NCBI GenBank assembly: GCA_963696525.1
Contig: CAVOKO010000009.1
Coordinates: forward strand, 124,001-188,000
Origin: CAWBRT01 sp963696525
GTDB taxonomy: Bacteria > Acidobacteriota > Terriglobia > Terriglobales > Acidobacteriaceae
Direction of reading: 5' to 3'
DNA length: 64,000 nucleotides
Below are positions 21,647 to 32,077 of this stretch, in pieces. Position numbers and translations under genes: made by a program. Below the pieces are notes generated by a model. That model made no database searches. It was not told where the DNA came from and was given only the letters and a program-made list of their open reading frames with translations. Positions within the stretch are counted from its first letter, which is position 1. Each line of letters starts with the position of its first letter.

Positions 21647-24600
21647 TCAACGCTTGCGGCGACGCATAAAAACGTCGAAGCTGACCACGCCGTTCTGATC
21701 CCTCACCCCAACAAGGGAGATATCGAGACGTAATGTAATACTCAAATTGGAGGATCTCCTGGGCCGATTGAGCGAGGTTTGTGATGTAGGTCAGGGTGAC
21801 GCGATTGGAGACTGTTTGCTCGATGGTCAGGCGGGCATTGGCCCCACTTTGCTGGCCGGCAACGTTGGGATCGATCTTGATACGGCTCACGCCGAACAGC
21901 TTCTGCAGGCGGCTGTTTACCGCCGAATTGAGGGCCTCTCCCAGAATGGCGGTGGAGGGCGACTCGGCGAGCGTGGACGCGCCCGGAAGCGTCGCGCCGG
22001 GAAGCTGCGCAATTTCTTCTTCGCGGGTTCGCCCCAGCGCAAGCAAGGAGATGATGTCGGACGACGACAGCGGCGGGTCGGACCGGTACGTCATATTCAT
22101 GCGGCTGAGCGTCCCCTGCAAACCGAGCGTGATGTCGTAGTCGCGGACGCGGGCCGAAGCTGCGATGTCGATGTTGGCGTCGATGCTAACGGGGTTGGTG
22201 AAGGAAATATCGCCGCGATCGAGCCGGTAGGTGGTGCCGGCAAGCGTAAGATTGCCTTCCAGAATGCTGATGCGTCCCAAAACCGAGGGTCGCGCGGCCG
22301 ACCCGCGGATGTGCAGGTCCACATTGCCGGTGACTCTCGCCAGCGAAGTCTGCACCTGGAGCTGCGGCGTGGAAACCACCCGCACGTCCAGCTTTATGTT
22401 ATTGGCCGGGGCTTTGGGATTGGCCGGGGCGGAGACCATCTGTGACTTACTGAGGTAGCTGGCGAAATCGAAGCGCGGATTCAAGGCGAGCCGGCTGACG
22501 GTCACCTCGCCCGAGAGCAGAGCGTTGCCGGTAGTACCGGAAAATGCCAAGCTGGCATTGACACTGGAGCTTACGCCCTCGGGATATCGCAGCCGGATGT
22601 CGTTGCCTTCGGCGGTCAGGTTGAACGTGATCTGCTGCGTGTAACTGACGGAACCGCCCAACTTGAGTCGGCCACCTCCGGTAACCGCCGTGAGTTCGCG
22701 GACCTCCAATCTGTCCTGGCTAAAGGCGAGCACGCCGTTGATGTCGCTCAAACCGTTCGGCAGATCGATGTAGGAGACGGCGCCTTCGGTGATGCGCAGC
22801 TGCCCGCTCAAGGAAGGCTTGGGAATGGTGCCACGAATTCGAAGGGTGAGGTCGGCAACCCCGCGCGAGCTGAGTTCGGGGGCAAGCGTTTGCACCAGCT
22901 TCAGGTCGACCCGGCCGTCGGCGTCAAGATTGCAACGCTGGTCACCCCAGGGGTGGAGCTGTCCGTGAATCTCGATAAAGTGAGTCTGCTGCCCTTCCAG
23001 ACGAAACTGATCGACGCTTACCACTTGATCGCGCAGGTGCACGAGAATTGACCCGGCGTTGCGTATGGGAAGGCCTTCCGACTCCCCCTCGACTCTTGGG
23101 ATCTTGACCTCCGCGCTGAGCGAGAGCGGCGAACGGGCGGCGCCTTGCACCAGAATCTCGCCGTCAACGACGGCGTGAGCCGCATGCCCGGCCGGGAAGA
23201 AGCTCTTAATCCATGGATCGAGAACCAGGTTGCCGGCCACCAGTTTGGCTTGCATCGGCATCTCGCCTCGCAGGCGGATGTTTGCGTCGAGTGCAAGCGC
23301 GGCGTTCTGGAACGCCGAACGGGCGGTCAGCGTGAGGTCCGCGCCGTGGGTGACGGCAACGGCGTTGAGGTCGCCAATACGTTCTCCATTGACCACCAGG
23401 TCACGCAGGCGAAGCGTGGCGTTGATTACGGGGGCTTCCACCGTGCCCGAACCTTGGGCTTTGAAGCCCAGAGATCCCTGGATGCGCAAGCGTCTGACTT
23501 GCAGTTGGCGGACGCGCTCCAATTGAAAGTCGGTCCCGTGAAGCAGAAAGCTGAACTGCTTGCCGGAAAAATTGTACTCGCCCCCGCCAGTCAGCTTGCC
23601 CCAGTCATCGGCCGCAAACAGATTCTGGATCTTGAGAGCACTGCCTTCGAACTTCAAATCGGCACTGGCCGAACGCACCGGATGCCCATAGGCCATCAGG
23701 TTTGCCAGCTTGAGGTGCCCGCTTCCGTTCAACTGACGGCGGGTCCCGTCGAGTTGCAGCGCGGTATCCAGCTTGCCTTGGATGGGATAACTGGTTCCGA
23801 TAATCGACTGCAAATCGGCCAGCTCTCCGTCGCGAATCTGCAAACGGCCGTGCAGTTCGGACGATTCCACGAATTGGCCTTGCAGCAACGACGCGCCACC
23901 CTCCCAAAGGATCTCAGAAGGACCTCGCCGCAGCTTGGCGTGGCGCAGCAAAATCGATTGCGGAGAGTAAAAAACGTCGGTTTGAGCCTCGTCCCAGTGA
24001 AGACGGAGAGGAGCAGGTTCGTCCATCACCCCACCACCCGCAACTGTGGCGCGCGTCGGGGACCCCGGCACCGGCACGGCAGGCGCAAGCTTGGAGCGCG
24101 CAATCCTGGAGCGAAAGACCGAAAGAGCGCCCAACATGCGACTTGTCCGCTGCGGCGGCTTCGCTATCGCCAGGGCAGGGTCAGGCGGCAGCTCCCGGCC
24201 GCGCGGAATGTCGGTGATGAAATCACGCAGCTCAAGATGCGCCTCCAGCAGCGGAGCGGAAAAAGTACCCGAGACAGTTCCGCTGATGGACACGGCGCTC
24301 GCTGACTCGAGAGGCAGCGAATTTGACAACAGAGGCAGTTGCGCCAGCAGCGGCTTAATCTCGCCGAAGCTGCCGGTGTTGATGGCAAACCGCAGATTGC
24401 TGGCGACGCCTCCGAGATGGCCGCTGGCCTGCAAGCGTGTGGCCTGGCTCGCGGCGCTTAAAGAGGCGATTTCAAGCAAACGCCTGGAGCCTGAGTAGCT
24501 GGCCTCGAGGTGCGCCGATAGCGGAATCTCGGCGGGCGCGACGAGCGGCGGCGGAGCCACATCCAGGTTAAAACGGGTGTTGGCTTGCTGCGGCGAACCG

Positions 24601-26090
24601 CGCCAGATGACCGCGATCTTGCCGCTGATCCGGCCAGAGAGGTTCAAAGACTCCCGTGCGCGCCTGGGGAGGGATGCCGAAAGCTGCTTCACGGAGAGCG
24701 CACGAAGGACAAAGCTGGCGCTGCCCTGTTCTTCCACCGGTCTTGAGCGACCGCCGTTGGCGCTATAGCGACCGCCATTAGCGTGGTTCTTGGCATGGAC
24801 ACCGTCATCGGCCGCGGCCATCCCGGCTGGCGCCGAAGGGACCAGCCAGTGCGTGATCTCCGTCTGTCCGGTCAAGGAGCCGCCGAGCACCGAGGCAAAC
24901 AGATGAGGCACGGTAATGCTTTCGGAATCCGCCGAAAACTCCAGTCCGCCGGCGAGGTTGCCGATGACCAGCGGGCCAGTCGTCCAAGTTACGCCTTTGA
25001 AGATGGCCTTGCCCGAGGAGGTAAACGATTGCCGCGAGAATATGCCTTTGGCAGTGACTTCGAGCTCGCCTCCGCTGAACTGGCTGAGAGGCGAGGCCTT
25101 TGCCACACGGGCGCCGATGGGTCCCGCCATCGCGGCCGCCTCAGAGGTATCGGCAGAGACTTTGTAGGACGCAGTCAAGAGCGGATCGTTCCAGTTTGTC
25201 AGGGTCCCGTTTGCCTCCAGCCGCGAGTGAGCGGTGGAAACTCGCAGCCGGTTGATCGTCAGGTGGTCCGGATACAGACTGAACTCGGCCTGCCCCTCTG
25301 CCGAGCGAAGCCGATAGCCCGCGCTCAGCAGTTGAAGCTTGCCAGCGCGAAGCTGCGCGTCATACCTGTTCGCATTCCTCACGTAGCTCATGGTCAGCGA
25401 AAAATCATCGGCTGAGAAATCGAGCGGTGTGCGGCGCTGGTTCCAGAGCAGCCAGCCGTCGTCGATTTCTAGCCGCGCCAGCGACCAGTTGAACAGTGAC
25501 TGGACCGGGTTTCGATTTCCGCCGATGGGCAGAAGGGGCTGATTGGTGTGGCCGTCGGCATAGACCAGGATGTGAATTATGGGACGGCTGAGAGAAAGTT
25601 CCCGCAGTACGATTCTGCGCTGCAAGAGCGAGCGGATTTTCAGCCGTGCGCGGAGATGATCGACATGCGCGTAGGGCAGCTCGTCTGCAGCTTCGAGTCC
25701 ATGGATGGTGAGGTTGTCGACGGTTAATTCAAGCCGGGACGGACGCCATTGGACGCTGCCGATTTCGACAGCGCCAGCGGTGAACGAATGCAGCGCGAAT
25801 ACCAGTTCCCGCCGCATGCGCTCGCGAAAGTAATCGCTGTTGAGATAGCAGGCGGCAGCCACAAAGAGGGCAAGCAGGAGCAGAGCGGCAAGCGCAGCCA
25901 GGAGAGCGGTTGCGGGTTTGGCGTATCCGGAACTGGCAACGCCGGGCGCACGATGTCCCGGACAAACGCTACCAACGCTACTATTAGCGTCTGCCGGGGT
26001 AACAATCAACCCGGCTGCTCCCCGGATATAGTTTCGGCGAATACGGTCTAGGATCGCCGGCAGGCGGAGTCGGTCTGGTCGCTGTTCCAT
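21647..26090 (-). CDS. tamB: TamB-like translocation and assembly module protein (DUF490), C-terminal frame break
   Basis: A very large (~1480 residue) inner-membrane-anchored periplasmic protein of the TamB/AsmA-like family, thought to bridge the envelope for outer-membrane assembly or lipid transport. An N-terminal membrane segment (ALLAALAALLLLALFVAAACYL) is followed by long beta-helical repeats and the C-terminal DUF490 domain (PSVLGRISILEGNLTLAGTT, SIDANIDIAASARVRDYDIT, SDIISLLALGR). Near 21715 one indel diverts the frame. Corrected, the protein ends VRDQNGVVSFDVFMRRRKR with TGA at 21647, the expected DUF490 end. I start at ATG 26090; a TTG at 26147 extends the frame through low-complexity sequence. 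A repeat copy lies inside at 24026-24073. The gene follows bamA/tamA-like and surA-like genes. Confidence 0.9.
24026..24073. repeat. CACCCC..GGGGACCCC repeat inside tamB
   Basis: CACCCCACCACCCGCAAC, then GCGCGTCGGGGACCCCGG: a diverged member of the palindromic family, in frame within tamB. It encodes the segment PVPGSPTRATVAGGG, unlike the beta-repeat sequence around it. Confidence 0.6.
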
Positions 26091-26130
26091 TAGCGGGTCA
26101 TCATAGTGACTGCGACTGCGATTGCGATCG

Positions 26131-26847
26131 TCATTGCGATCGTCCAACTACGGCGGAGAATGCCAGCGCCCTGGAGCCGCCCCCGGGAGCGTGCGCGGCT
26201 TCCGCCGCAGGCTGCAGAATTCGCACGTTGCCCTGCTCTCGCAGGCCGGCGAGCCAGGCATTCAGCTGGGCGTCGAGTTTCTCCTGTAACAGAAGTTCGT
26301 AAATTCCGGATTGTACGTTAGCCAGAGGCTCGGCTGCCGCTCCCTTGCGGCTCAACTCCGGCAGCAGTTTCTGCTGGTAGTATTGCACCACTTCGCCGCG
26401 GGAGACCTGAATCATGTGGCGCAGGCGCGCGTCGACAAACTCCATCAGTTGAAGCTGTTCTTCGACGCTCTTACGCAGTTGCTGCTCCCCAATTCCATAG
26501 GCGGCCAGCAGATCTCGCCAGGCCGCATCCGACTGGGCCGCTGGAAACGTGGCGCGGAGCTGGGAGATGCGCCATTCCACCTGCTGGGCCGGCGGAACAT
26601 ACCCGCTGGTCATCTGCTGACGGATCAGGGTTCGATCGACCAGACGATCCATCGCCGCCCGGTAGTCCGCCAGAGGGATCTCCGCAGGCGGCAGGCCCTG
26701 CATCAAGGCCTCGACGCGAACGGCATCCTCGACTTCACTGGCAAGCACGGGATCGTCATTGACAGTGGCCACGACGCGGTCGACGGGCTCGCGGGCCGCA
26801 GCCAGAGGGGCAAGAAAAAGCGCTAAAATCAATGCCAAAGGCTTCAT
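26131..26847 (-). CDS. SurA-like periplasmic chaperone
   Basis: A 238-residue exported protein: signal peptide KPLALILALFLAPLAAA, then REPVDRVVATVNDDPVLASEVE, the characteristic start of SurA/PpiC N-terminal domains, followed by helical chaperone sequence (LVDRTLIRQQM, YYQQKLLPELSRKG). No complete parvulin isomerase domain is present, so it is a chaperone-only SurA relative. It lies 36 bases downstream of the BamA/TamA-like gene, and its end abuts the start of tamB. Delivering barrel proteins within this assembly operon fits the context. Confidence 0.8.
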   Translation of the reverse strand: MKPLALILALFLAPLAAAREPVDRVVATVNDDPVLASEVEDAVRVEALMQGLPPAEIPLADYRAAMDRLVDRTLIRQQMTSGYVPPAQQVEWRISQLRATFPAAQSDAAWRDLLAAYGIGEQQLRKSVEEQLQLMEFVDARLRHMIQVSRGEVVQYYQQKLLPELSRKGAAAEPLANVQSGIYELLLQEKLDAQLNAWLAGLREQGNVRILQPAAEAAHAPGGGSRALAFSAVVGRSQ

Positions 26848-26883
26848 CAGAATTAGAATCCGATCAAAACCAGAACGTCAGAA

Positions 26884-29800
26884 TCAAAACGTCTGGCCAA
26901 TGCTAAAAAAAAGATTGAAGTGCCGCACCTGCTCGACCTGCGCCGTGCTTCCGGTCTGCACCGCGAAGTACGCCGGATTTAGATTGTAGCCAAAATCGAG
27001 GCGCACCGGCCCGATCGGCGTGTGGTAGCGTACCCCGCCGCCAACGGCTTGCGACATGTAGCTGAAATCACACGGTGACGCCAGGTTTCTGCACCCTTGC
27101 TGGTTGCGTTGCGAGAAGCGCAACAAATTGTTCCACATGTCGTTGGCGGTGTCGAAGACGTTTCCCAGGTCGTGAAAGACGACGAAACTGAATCCCTGGC
27201 CGATGAAGGGCAAGGCCACGGGAGGAGTACGCAGTTCCAGGTTATTGACAAACATGGCGTTGCCGCCGACCGGAAACCCGGAAAACGGATCGCGCGGGCC
27301 CGCCTGGTTGACGGCGAAGCCGCGCAAGGAAGTGCTGCCGCCGGCGAAAAAGTGCTCCGGCAAGGGGACTACGCTGGAACTACTGTAAGGCGATTCGACC
27401 CCGATGCGGGTGGAGCGCGCAAAGACATATTTGTTGCTGAAACGATGATAGGTTGAATTCTGCACCAGCACCCGTCCGAAGTTCGCCTCCGAGCCTAAGG
27501 CTCCGGTGGCTACGCCAAAATCCGCCGTGGTGTAAATTCCCTTGGTCGAATCGACCGGGTCGTCGCGCGTATCCCTGACGAAGGTGACGCTCGGCATTCC
27601 GATGCGCACCGGGACGGCATAAATGCTAAGCAGGTCCGGGCTGAAACCTGCCGGAAAGCTGCTAGGGTCAACTTTATCCTGCCGGTAGCTGAAGGTATAA
27701 AACAGACGGTTGGCGCGCGAGACACGCTGCTCCAACTGAAAGGAACCGCCCAGACGCTGCGCCGTGAAGGTATTCACGTCGCGCGTATTGTCGTACAAAA
27801 ACGTGGTGGTGAAATGCCACTTCGGCAGATCGAACCAGTGCGGCTGGTCGAAGCTGAGCAAAACGCGCTTGATCAGGTTCCCGACTTGCGACTTCAGGAT
27901 CAGCGACTCGTCCCGCCCGCGAAAAAGGATGCGCGTGGCATTGAAAGATACCGTGGGACTAACGCCGGTGTTGCCTTGAGGATTGCTGCCCGGCTGATTC
28001 CCGGTGGAGAATTCGATGCCGCCGCCGTACTGGAAGGTGTAACGCTGGGCCTCCTGGATCTGATAGAGTAGGTTCTTATGGTCGATTTCGCCGCCGGGAT
28101 TCTGCACCGCCATGTTCACTTCGTTGAAAATTCCCAGGTCGTACAAGCGCGATTGAGTTTCGACCATCTTCGCCTGGTCGAGCGGGTCCCCGTTATGAAT
28201 GCTGAAGCGGCGGTCCACCACGTTCTGCCGCGTGTGCACTAATCCCGAAGTCACCACGTTCTCGACGTAAATTCGTCCCCCTTCGGTGATCTTATAGGTG
28301 ACATCCATGCGCTGGGGATCGCTCTCACTCGGTTTTGCGGCCGCCTCGAACTGCACCTGGGGAAAACCGTTATTGAAATAGAAATTGACCAGCGTATCTC
28401 GATCGGTGGCGACGTTCATCTCCGAGTACGGCTGGCCCGACACGATGTAAAGATCGCGTTGCAGCAGCTCCGCCGGAAAGGTTTTGTTGCCGGTGATGGT
28501 GAGACTCCGCACCAGCACCTGCGGCCCTTCGACGATCCGGAAATCGACAACTAAGCGTTGCGGATCACCTTCGTCCATGACATTGCCCACAACCTCCACG
28601 TTAGGGAATCCGTTGGCAACGTAGAGATTCTTGATTGCCAGGACGTCGACGGCAAGGATCGCCTGACTGTAGCGGCCATGCGGCTGAGTCCAACTCGCCG
28701 CCTGTAGAGACAAGCGCTCGCGTATGGTTCGGCTGTCGAAGTATTGATTGCCGTCAATCTTGATGCCGATCAATCTGTGCCTGGCGCCGCGATCCACCTG
28801 ATAGACGATCTTGACGCCGCTATCATCCCGCTCTTCCAGCAGCTTGACTTTGGCGTCGAAAAAACCCTCCGTCTGGAGGAAATCCCGCAGATTGCGGCGT
28901 CCCTCGTTGAGCAGATCCTCGTCGACCGCTCCCTCCTGAAAGACCGGGACGGATCTCTTCAACTGGCCGCGGCTTATCTTCGTACCCTCGGCCGCGATGT
29001 GGATCTCGGGCCCGCGGCGCACCTCGATGGTGTAGTCGACAGTGTTGCTGGCCGAGTTGTAGGAATGGGCAATTCCGACTTGGGCAGTCAAGCGTCCGCC
29101 CTTTTGGAAGTGTTTGCGCAGCCTTTGCAGAGCACGCTGAGTCTGGTCCTTATGAACCTTGTCGCCAGGACGAATGTCGGCGAAATCTTCGATATCGTCG
29201 AGCGTGATATCCGAGTCGCCGGTGAGAGTCACTCGGCCGACGTGGGTGATGCTGCCCGGAACAACATGGAACCGCAGGCCCATCTGCTGCAGCGCGGGAG
29301 CCGGGAACTCCTGGTAGGTGATCTGTGCCTGATAGTAGCCGCTTTCTTCCAGCAGGCGGTGCATGCGCTCCAGGGTTTCGGATATCCGTTGCGGCGAGTA
29401 TGGCGTCCCGAGTTCCAGGTTGGCCGAGTTAATCATTTCATTCAGCCGCGGCCCGTCCTTGGGTAAACCATCGACCAAAAGCGAGCCGCAGAAGTATTTC
29501 GGGGTAGTTTCGAAAATCAGATTGATCTGCCCGTCTGGGGCCGGTTCCCAGATAACCTCGATGGTTTCGAAGAGCCGCGTCTGATAAAGCCGCCGGATGC
29601 TCCGCCGAATGGCATCGCGGTCCGCCGCGCTCCCAGGCTTCTGCTCAATCAAGGCGACGACGTAGGGCGCCGTTCCCATTGCCGTACCGCGCAACTCGAC
29701 GCGGGCCACCAATCCCGCTGGCAGCGACAGCACCGCGGCGCCCGAAGCGGGCGGCTGATTGGGGTTTGGCGCAGACGGCGGATGTTGCTCCTGAGCCGCG

Positions 29801-29919
29801 GCAGTGGCGAGCGAGAGCGCGAACAGGCACAGAACGCACCTGATGGTCGATGATGCTCCGGCCAGCCAAGAGACGTCCTTTTCACCCGGCCTGTCGTCCC
29901 ACACTGAAGTTCGGTTCAT
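26884..29919 (-). CDS. BamA/TamA-family outer-membrane assembly protein
   Basis: A 1011-residue Omp85 protein. After an N-terminal export signal come several POTRA domains (for example VARVELRGTAMGTAPYVVAL, GSITHVGRVTLTGDSDITLD, HRLIGIKIDGNQYFDSRTIR and VLVRSLTITGNKTFPAELLQ) and then the 16-strand barrel. The diagnostic loop is GGSTSLRGFAVNQAGPRD (VRGF/Y-type motif). The protein ends FNLFFSIGQTF with a C-terminal Phe. The long intact frame contrasts with the broken genes nearby. Position upstream of a SurA-like gene and tamB suggests a TamA role; BamA itself is the alternative, since its length and about five POTRA domains are BamA-like. Confidence 0.92.
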   Translation of the reverse strand: MNRTSVWDDRPGEKDVSWLAGASSTIRCVLCLFALSLATAAAQEQHPPSAPNPNQPPASGAAVLSLPAGLVARVELRGTAMGTAPYVVALIEQKPGSAADRDAIRRSIRRLYQTRLFETIEVIWEPAPDGQINLIFETTPKYFCGSLLVDGLPKDGPRLNEMINSANLELGTPYSPQRISETLERMHRLLEESGYYQAQITYQEFPAPALQQMGLRFHVVPGSITHVGRVTLTGDSDITLDDIEDFADIRPGDKVHKDQTQRALQRLRKHFQKGGRLTAQVGIAHSYNSASNTVDYTIEVRRGPEIHIAAEGTKISRGQLKRSVPVFQEGAVDEDLLNEGRRNLRDFLQTEGFFDAKVKLLEERDDSGVKIVYQVDRGARHRLIGIKIDGNQYFDSRTIRERLSLQAASWTQPHGRYSQAILAVDVLAIKNLYVANGFPNVEVVGNVMDEGDPQRLVVDFRIVEGPQVLVRSLTITGNKTFPAELLQRDLYIVSGQPYSEMNVATDRDTLVNFYFNNGFPQVQFEAAAKPSESDPQRMDVTYKITEGGRIYVENVVTSGLVHTRQNVVDRRFSIHNGDPLDQAKMVETQSRLYDLGIFNEVNMAVQNPGGEIDHKNLLYQIQEAQRYTFQYGGGIEFSTGNQPGSNPQGNTGVSPTVSFNATRILFRGRDESLILKSQVGNLIKRVLLSFDQPHWFDLPKWHFTTTFLYDNTRDVNTFTAQRLGGSFQLEQRVSRANRLFYTFSYRQDKVDPSSFPAGFSPDLLSIYAVPVRIGMPSVTFVRDTRDDPVDSTKGIYTTADFGVATGALGSEANFGRVLVQNSTYHRFSNKYVFARSTRIGVESPYSSSSVVPLPEHFFAGGSTSLRGFAVNQAGPRDPFSGFPVGGNAMFVNNLELRTPPVALPFIGQGFSFVVFHDLGNVFDTANDMWNNLLRFSQRNQQGCRNLASPCDFSYMSQAVGGGVRYHTPIGPVRLDFGYNLNPAYFAVQTGSTAQVEQVRHFNLFFSIGQTF

Positions 29920-30030
29920 GAGCAGTGATTCTGCTCGCAGGAGAAACTGTGATTCCCGCTGCCAGACATCTGTCCCTCGGGCCCTGCCTAAGCATCAGCT
30001 CCCTTATAATAATCGTTGCCGGCTAAAATC

Positions 30031-31059
30031 ATGAAATCACAAACGAAATTCGAAGATCGTTATTCGCGGCAGATTCTGTTTCGCGGCATCGGCGCCGAAG
30101 GCCAAAAGAAGCTGGGCGAGGGGCGCGCCGCCATTGTCGGGTGCGGCGCCACCGGATCGGCCATCGCTTCCCTGCTGGCGCGCGCCGGGGTTGGTTATCT
30201 AAGGATCATCGACCGTGACTACATAGAACCCAGCAACTTACAGCGGCAGGTGCTGTTCGACGAGGCCGATGCGGCGGAATCCTTGCCCAAGGCGGTGGCT
30301 GCCGCCCGTAAAATCCGCGGCTTCAACTCCGAAATCGAGGTCGAAAGCCGGGTCGAGGACCTGATTCCGGCCAACGCGGAGGAGTTGCTGAACGGGACGG
30401 ACATCATCCTGGATGGGACCGACAACTTCGAAACCCGCTATCTGATCAATGATTTCGCGGTCAAGTTTAACCGGCCTTGGATCTACACGGCGGCGGTGGG
30501 CAGCTACGGACTCACCATGAACGTGCTGCCGCATGAAACGGCGTGCCTGGCCTGCATCTTTCCGGAACTGCCGCACGGTGTGGTGGAGACCTGCGACACC
30601 TCGGGCATCCTGAATTCGGCGGTGAACGCGCTGGCGTCGATCAGCGTCACCGAAACCTTGAAGTTTCTGGTGGGCGCCCGCGAACGGCTGCGGCGCAGCC
30701 TGCTCTCAATGGACGTGTGGATGAACGATCATACAGAGATCGTCGCCGCGCTTCCGCGCCCCGGTTGCCGCGCCTGCGACCAGGGAGATTTTATCCACCT
30801 TTCAGGCGAAGCCAGGCCGCACATTACCATGTGTGGCCGCAATTCCGTGCAAATCCACGAGCGCCATCGGCCCATAGACTTCAACGAAATGGCGCAAAGG
30901 CTGACGCCCCACGGCACGGTGCGCCATAACGAATTCGTGCTGAAATTCTGGCGCGATCCCTACGAGCTGACGCTCTTTCCCGACGGGCGGGCCATCATCA
31001 AGGGCACAACGGACACGGGGGTCGCCCGCAGTCTGTACGCCCGGTTCGTCGGCTCGTAA
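30031..31059 (+). CDS. ThiF/MoeB/HesA-family adenylyltransferase (E1-like)
   Basis: Activates the C-terminus of a ubiquitin-like sulfur-carrier protein by adenylation, as ThiF and MoeB do in thiamine and molybdopterin synthesis. N-terminal EDRYSRQILFRGIG is the family start. The ATP site is IVGCGATGSAIASLLARAG, with the metal-binding Asp region IIDRDYIEPSNLQRQ and LDGTDNFETRYLIND. Zinc cysteines are in CLACIF and CRACDQ. About 75 extra C-terminal residues follow the zinc site. No carrier protein or thi/moa gene is adjacent, so the pathway cannot be named. I use ATG 30031; an in-frame TTG lies at 30016. Confidence 0.9.
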   Translation: MKSQTKFEDRYSRQILFRGIGAEGQKKLGEGRAAIVGCGATGSAIASLLARAGVGYLRIIDRDYIEPSNLQRQVLFDEADAAESLPKAVAAARKIRGFNSEIEVESRVEDLIPANAEELLNGTDIILDGTDNFETRYLINDFAVKFNRPWIYTAAVGSYGLTMNVLPHETACLACIFPELPHGVVETCDTSGILNSAVNALASISVTETLKFLVGARERLRRSLLSMDVWMNDHTEIVAALPRPGCRACDQGDFIHLSGEARPHITMCGRNSVQIHERHRPIDFNEMAQRLTPHGTVRHNEFVLKFWRDPYELTLFPDGRAIIKGTTDTGVARSLYARFVGS

Positions 31060-31136
31060 AGTCGACGTTCGGCTTCGCCGGAGCAACAAGCGCGCTCAAC
31101 AGGGTCTAACGTTCAATGTTCCGGTAGAGGGTTGCG

Positions 31137-31661
31137 ATGATTTCCATCATTGATCGTATCTGGCGATTTATCTTTGCCGTAGCCTTGGTAGCGGCTCTGA
31201 GCTTACTCTCTAATGCGACGGTGAAGCCGCGGATCGTCCCACTGCGAACGAGTATAGCTTTCTCGGCTCAATCCGCCGAGAATCGGCTGTCCGTCCCAAT
31301 CAAGTCAGCCGACGGAAGCACCGTTTACATTCTTTCGCTTGAGCCAGACTTCGATGTTAGGCACCATATTGTGGTACTGGAACTTGTGCTCCGGCGCCCA
31401 CATGATAAGGCTGATGCCCCGAATCGTCTTGATCCAACGGGAAGGTGGCATGGTTATCAGCCTTACATCTTCGGGGGTAGAGATTTCACGCAAGGGGTGA
31501 AGAAGTCCTTGTACGGCGAAAAGCGAACGATGTCCCTGAAAAACTTGGGGCTGGTGGTACGGATAACCGTTTCAAAGGCCACGGTCAGCCCAGTCTCGGC
31601 AGACGACTACCAATTCGACGCGCTAGAACTCCAGATTGAAGTTGATAACTCTGGTCGCTGA
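31137..31661 (+). CDS. Hypothetical exported protein
   Basis: A 174-residue protein with an N-terminal hydrophobic segment (IFAVALVAALSLLSNATV) that is probably a signal peptide or anchor, followed by a soluble, strand-rich region (STVYILSLEPDFDVRHHIVVLELVLRR split by charged turns). I do not recognise a family. The base composition is somewhat more AT-rich than in the flanking genes. Confidence 0.55.
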   Translation: MISIIDRIWRFIFAVALVAALSLLSNATVKPRIVPLRTSIAFSAQSAENRLSVPIKSADGSTVYILSLEPDFDVRHHIVVLELVLRRPHDKADAPNRLDPTGRWHGYQPYIFGGRDFTQGVKKSLYGEKRTMSLKNLGLVVRITVSKATVSPVSADDYQFDALELQIEVDNSGR

Positions 31662-32077
31662 AAGGCACTTCGGAGCGTCTTCCTGGCCGTTAGCCGGTAT
31701 CCCGCACTGCTCTGCCGACGAATGCGGCCAGCGGCCATCCGCACGGCCCTTGCTGGTCCGCCTTACTACCCTCGAGACATTGCGACCCGCGCAAACGGGG
31801 TAGAATTAAGTAGAACGTCCCATTGGCTCCATGGATTGGCGGCTATAGGATGAAGGCTGTTGCTAAAGCGTAACCTGGAACGAGCTGGTGTTCCAGCTAT
31901 GAGTATGGTGTCCACCACCGTGCTGGCTGAAAGACTTGCGGCCAGCAACGATCGCAGGCTTGGGCCATCGGGAGGAGCAGAACGCTGCTCACTGCCGCGC
32001 GGAGCGGGTGGCGGCGAAGAACCCGTCAGGGCATTTCCCGCAGGCCGAAGGTTGCGCCGGGAGTAGGCGGTCCCACG
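31662..32077. other. Intergenic upstream of mrdA
   Basis: No gene is supported in 416 bases. Two small perfect hairpins are visible, CTGGAAC-N8-GTTCCAG (31876-31897) and a GAGCAG/CTGCTC pair near 31975. mreBCD, often found upstream of mrdA, is absent. Confidence 0.45.

Noticed and set aside
30005..30010. TATAAT upstream of the ThiF-like gene
   Set aside because: No acceptable -35 element at 16-18 bases.
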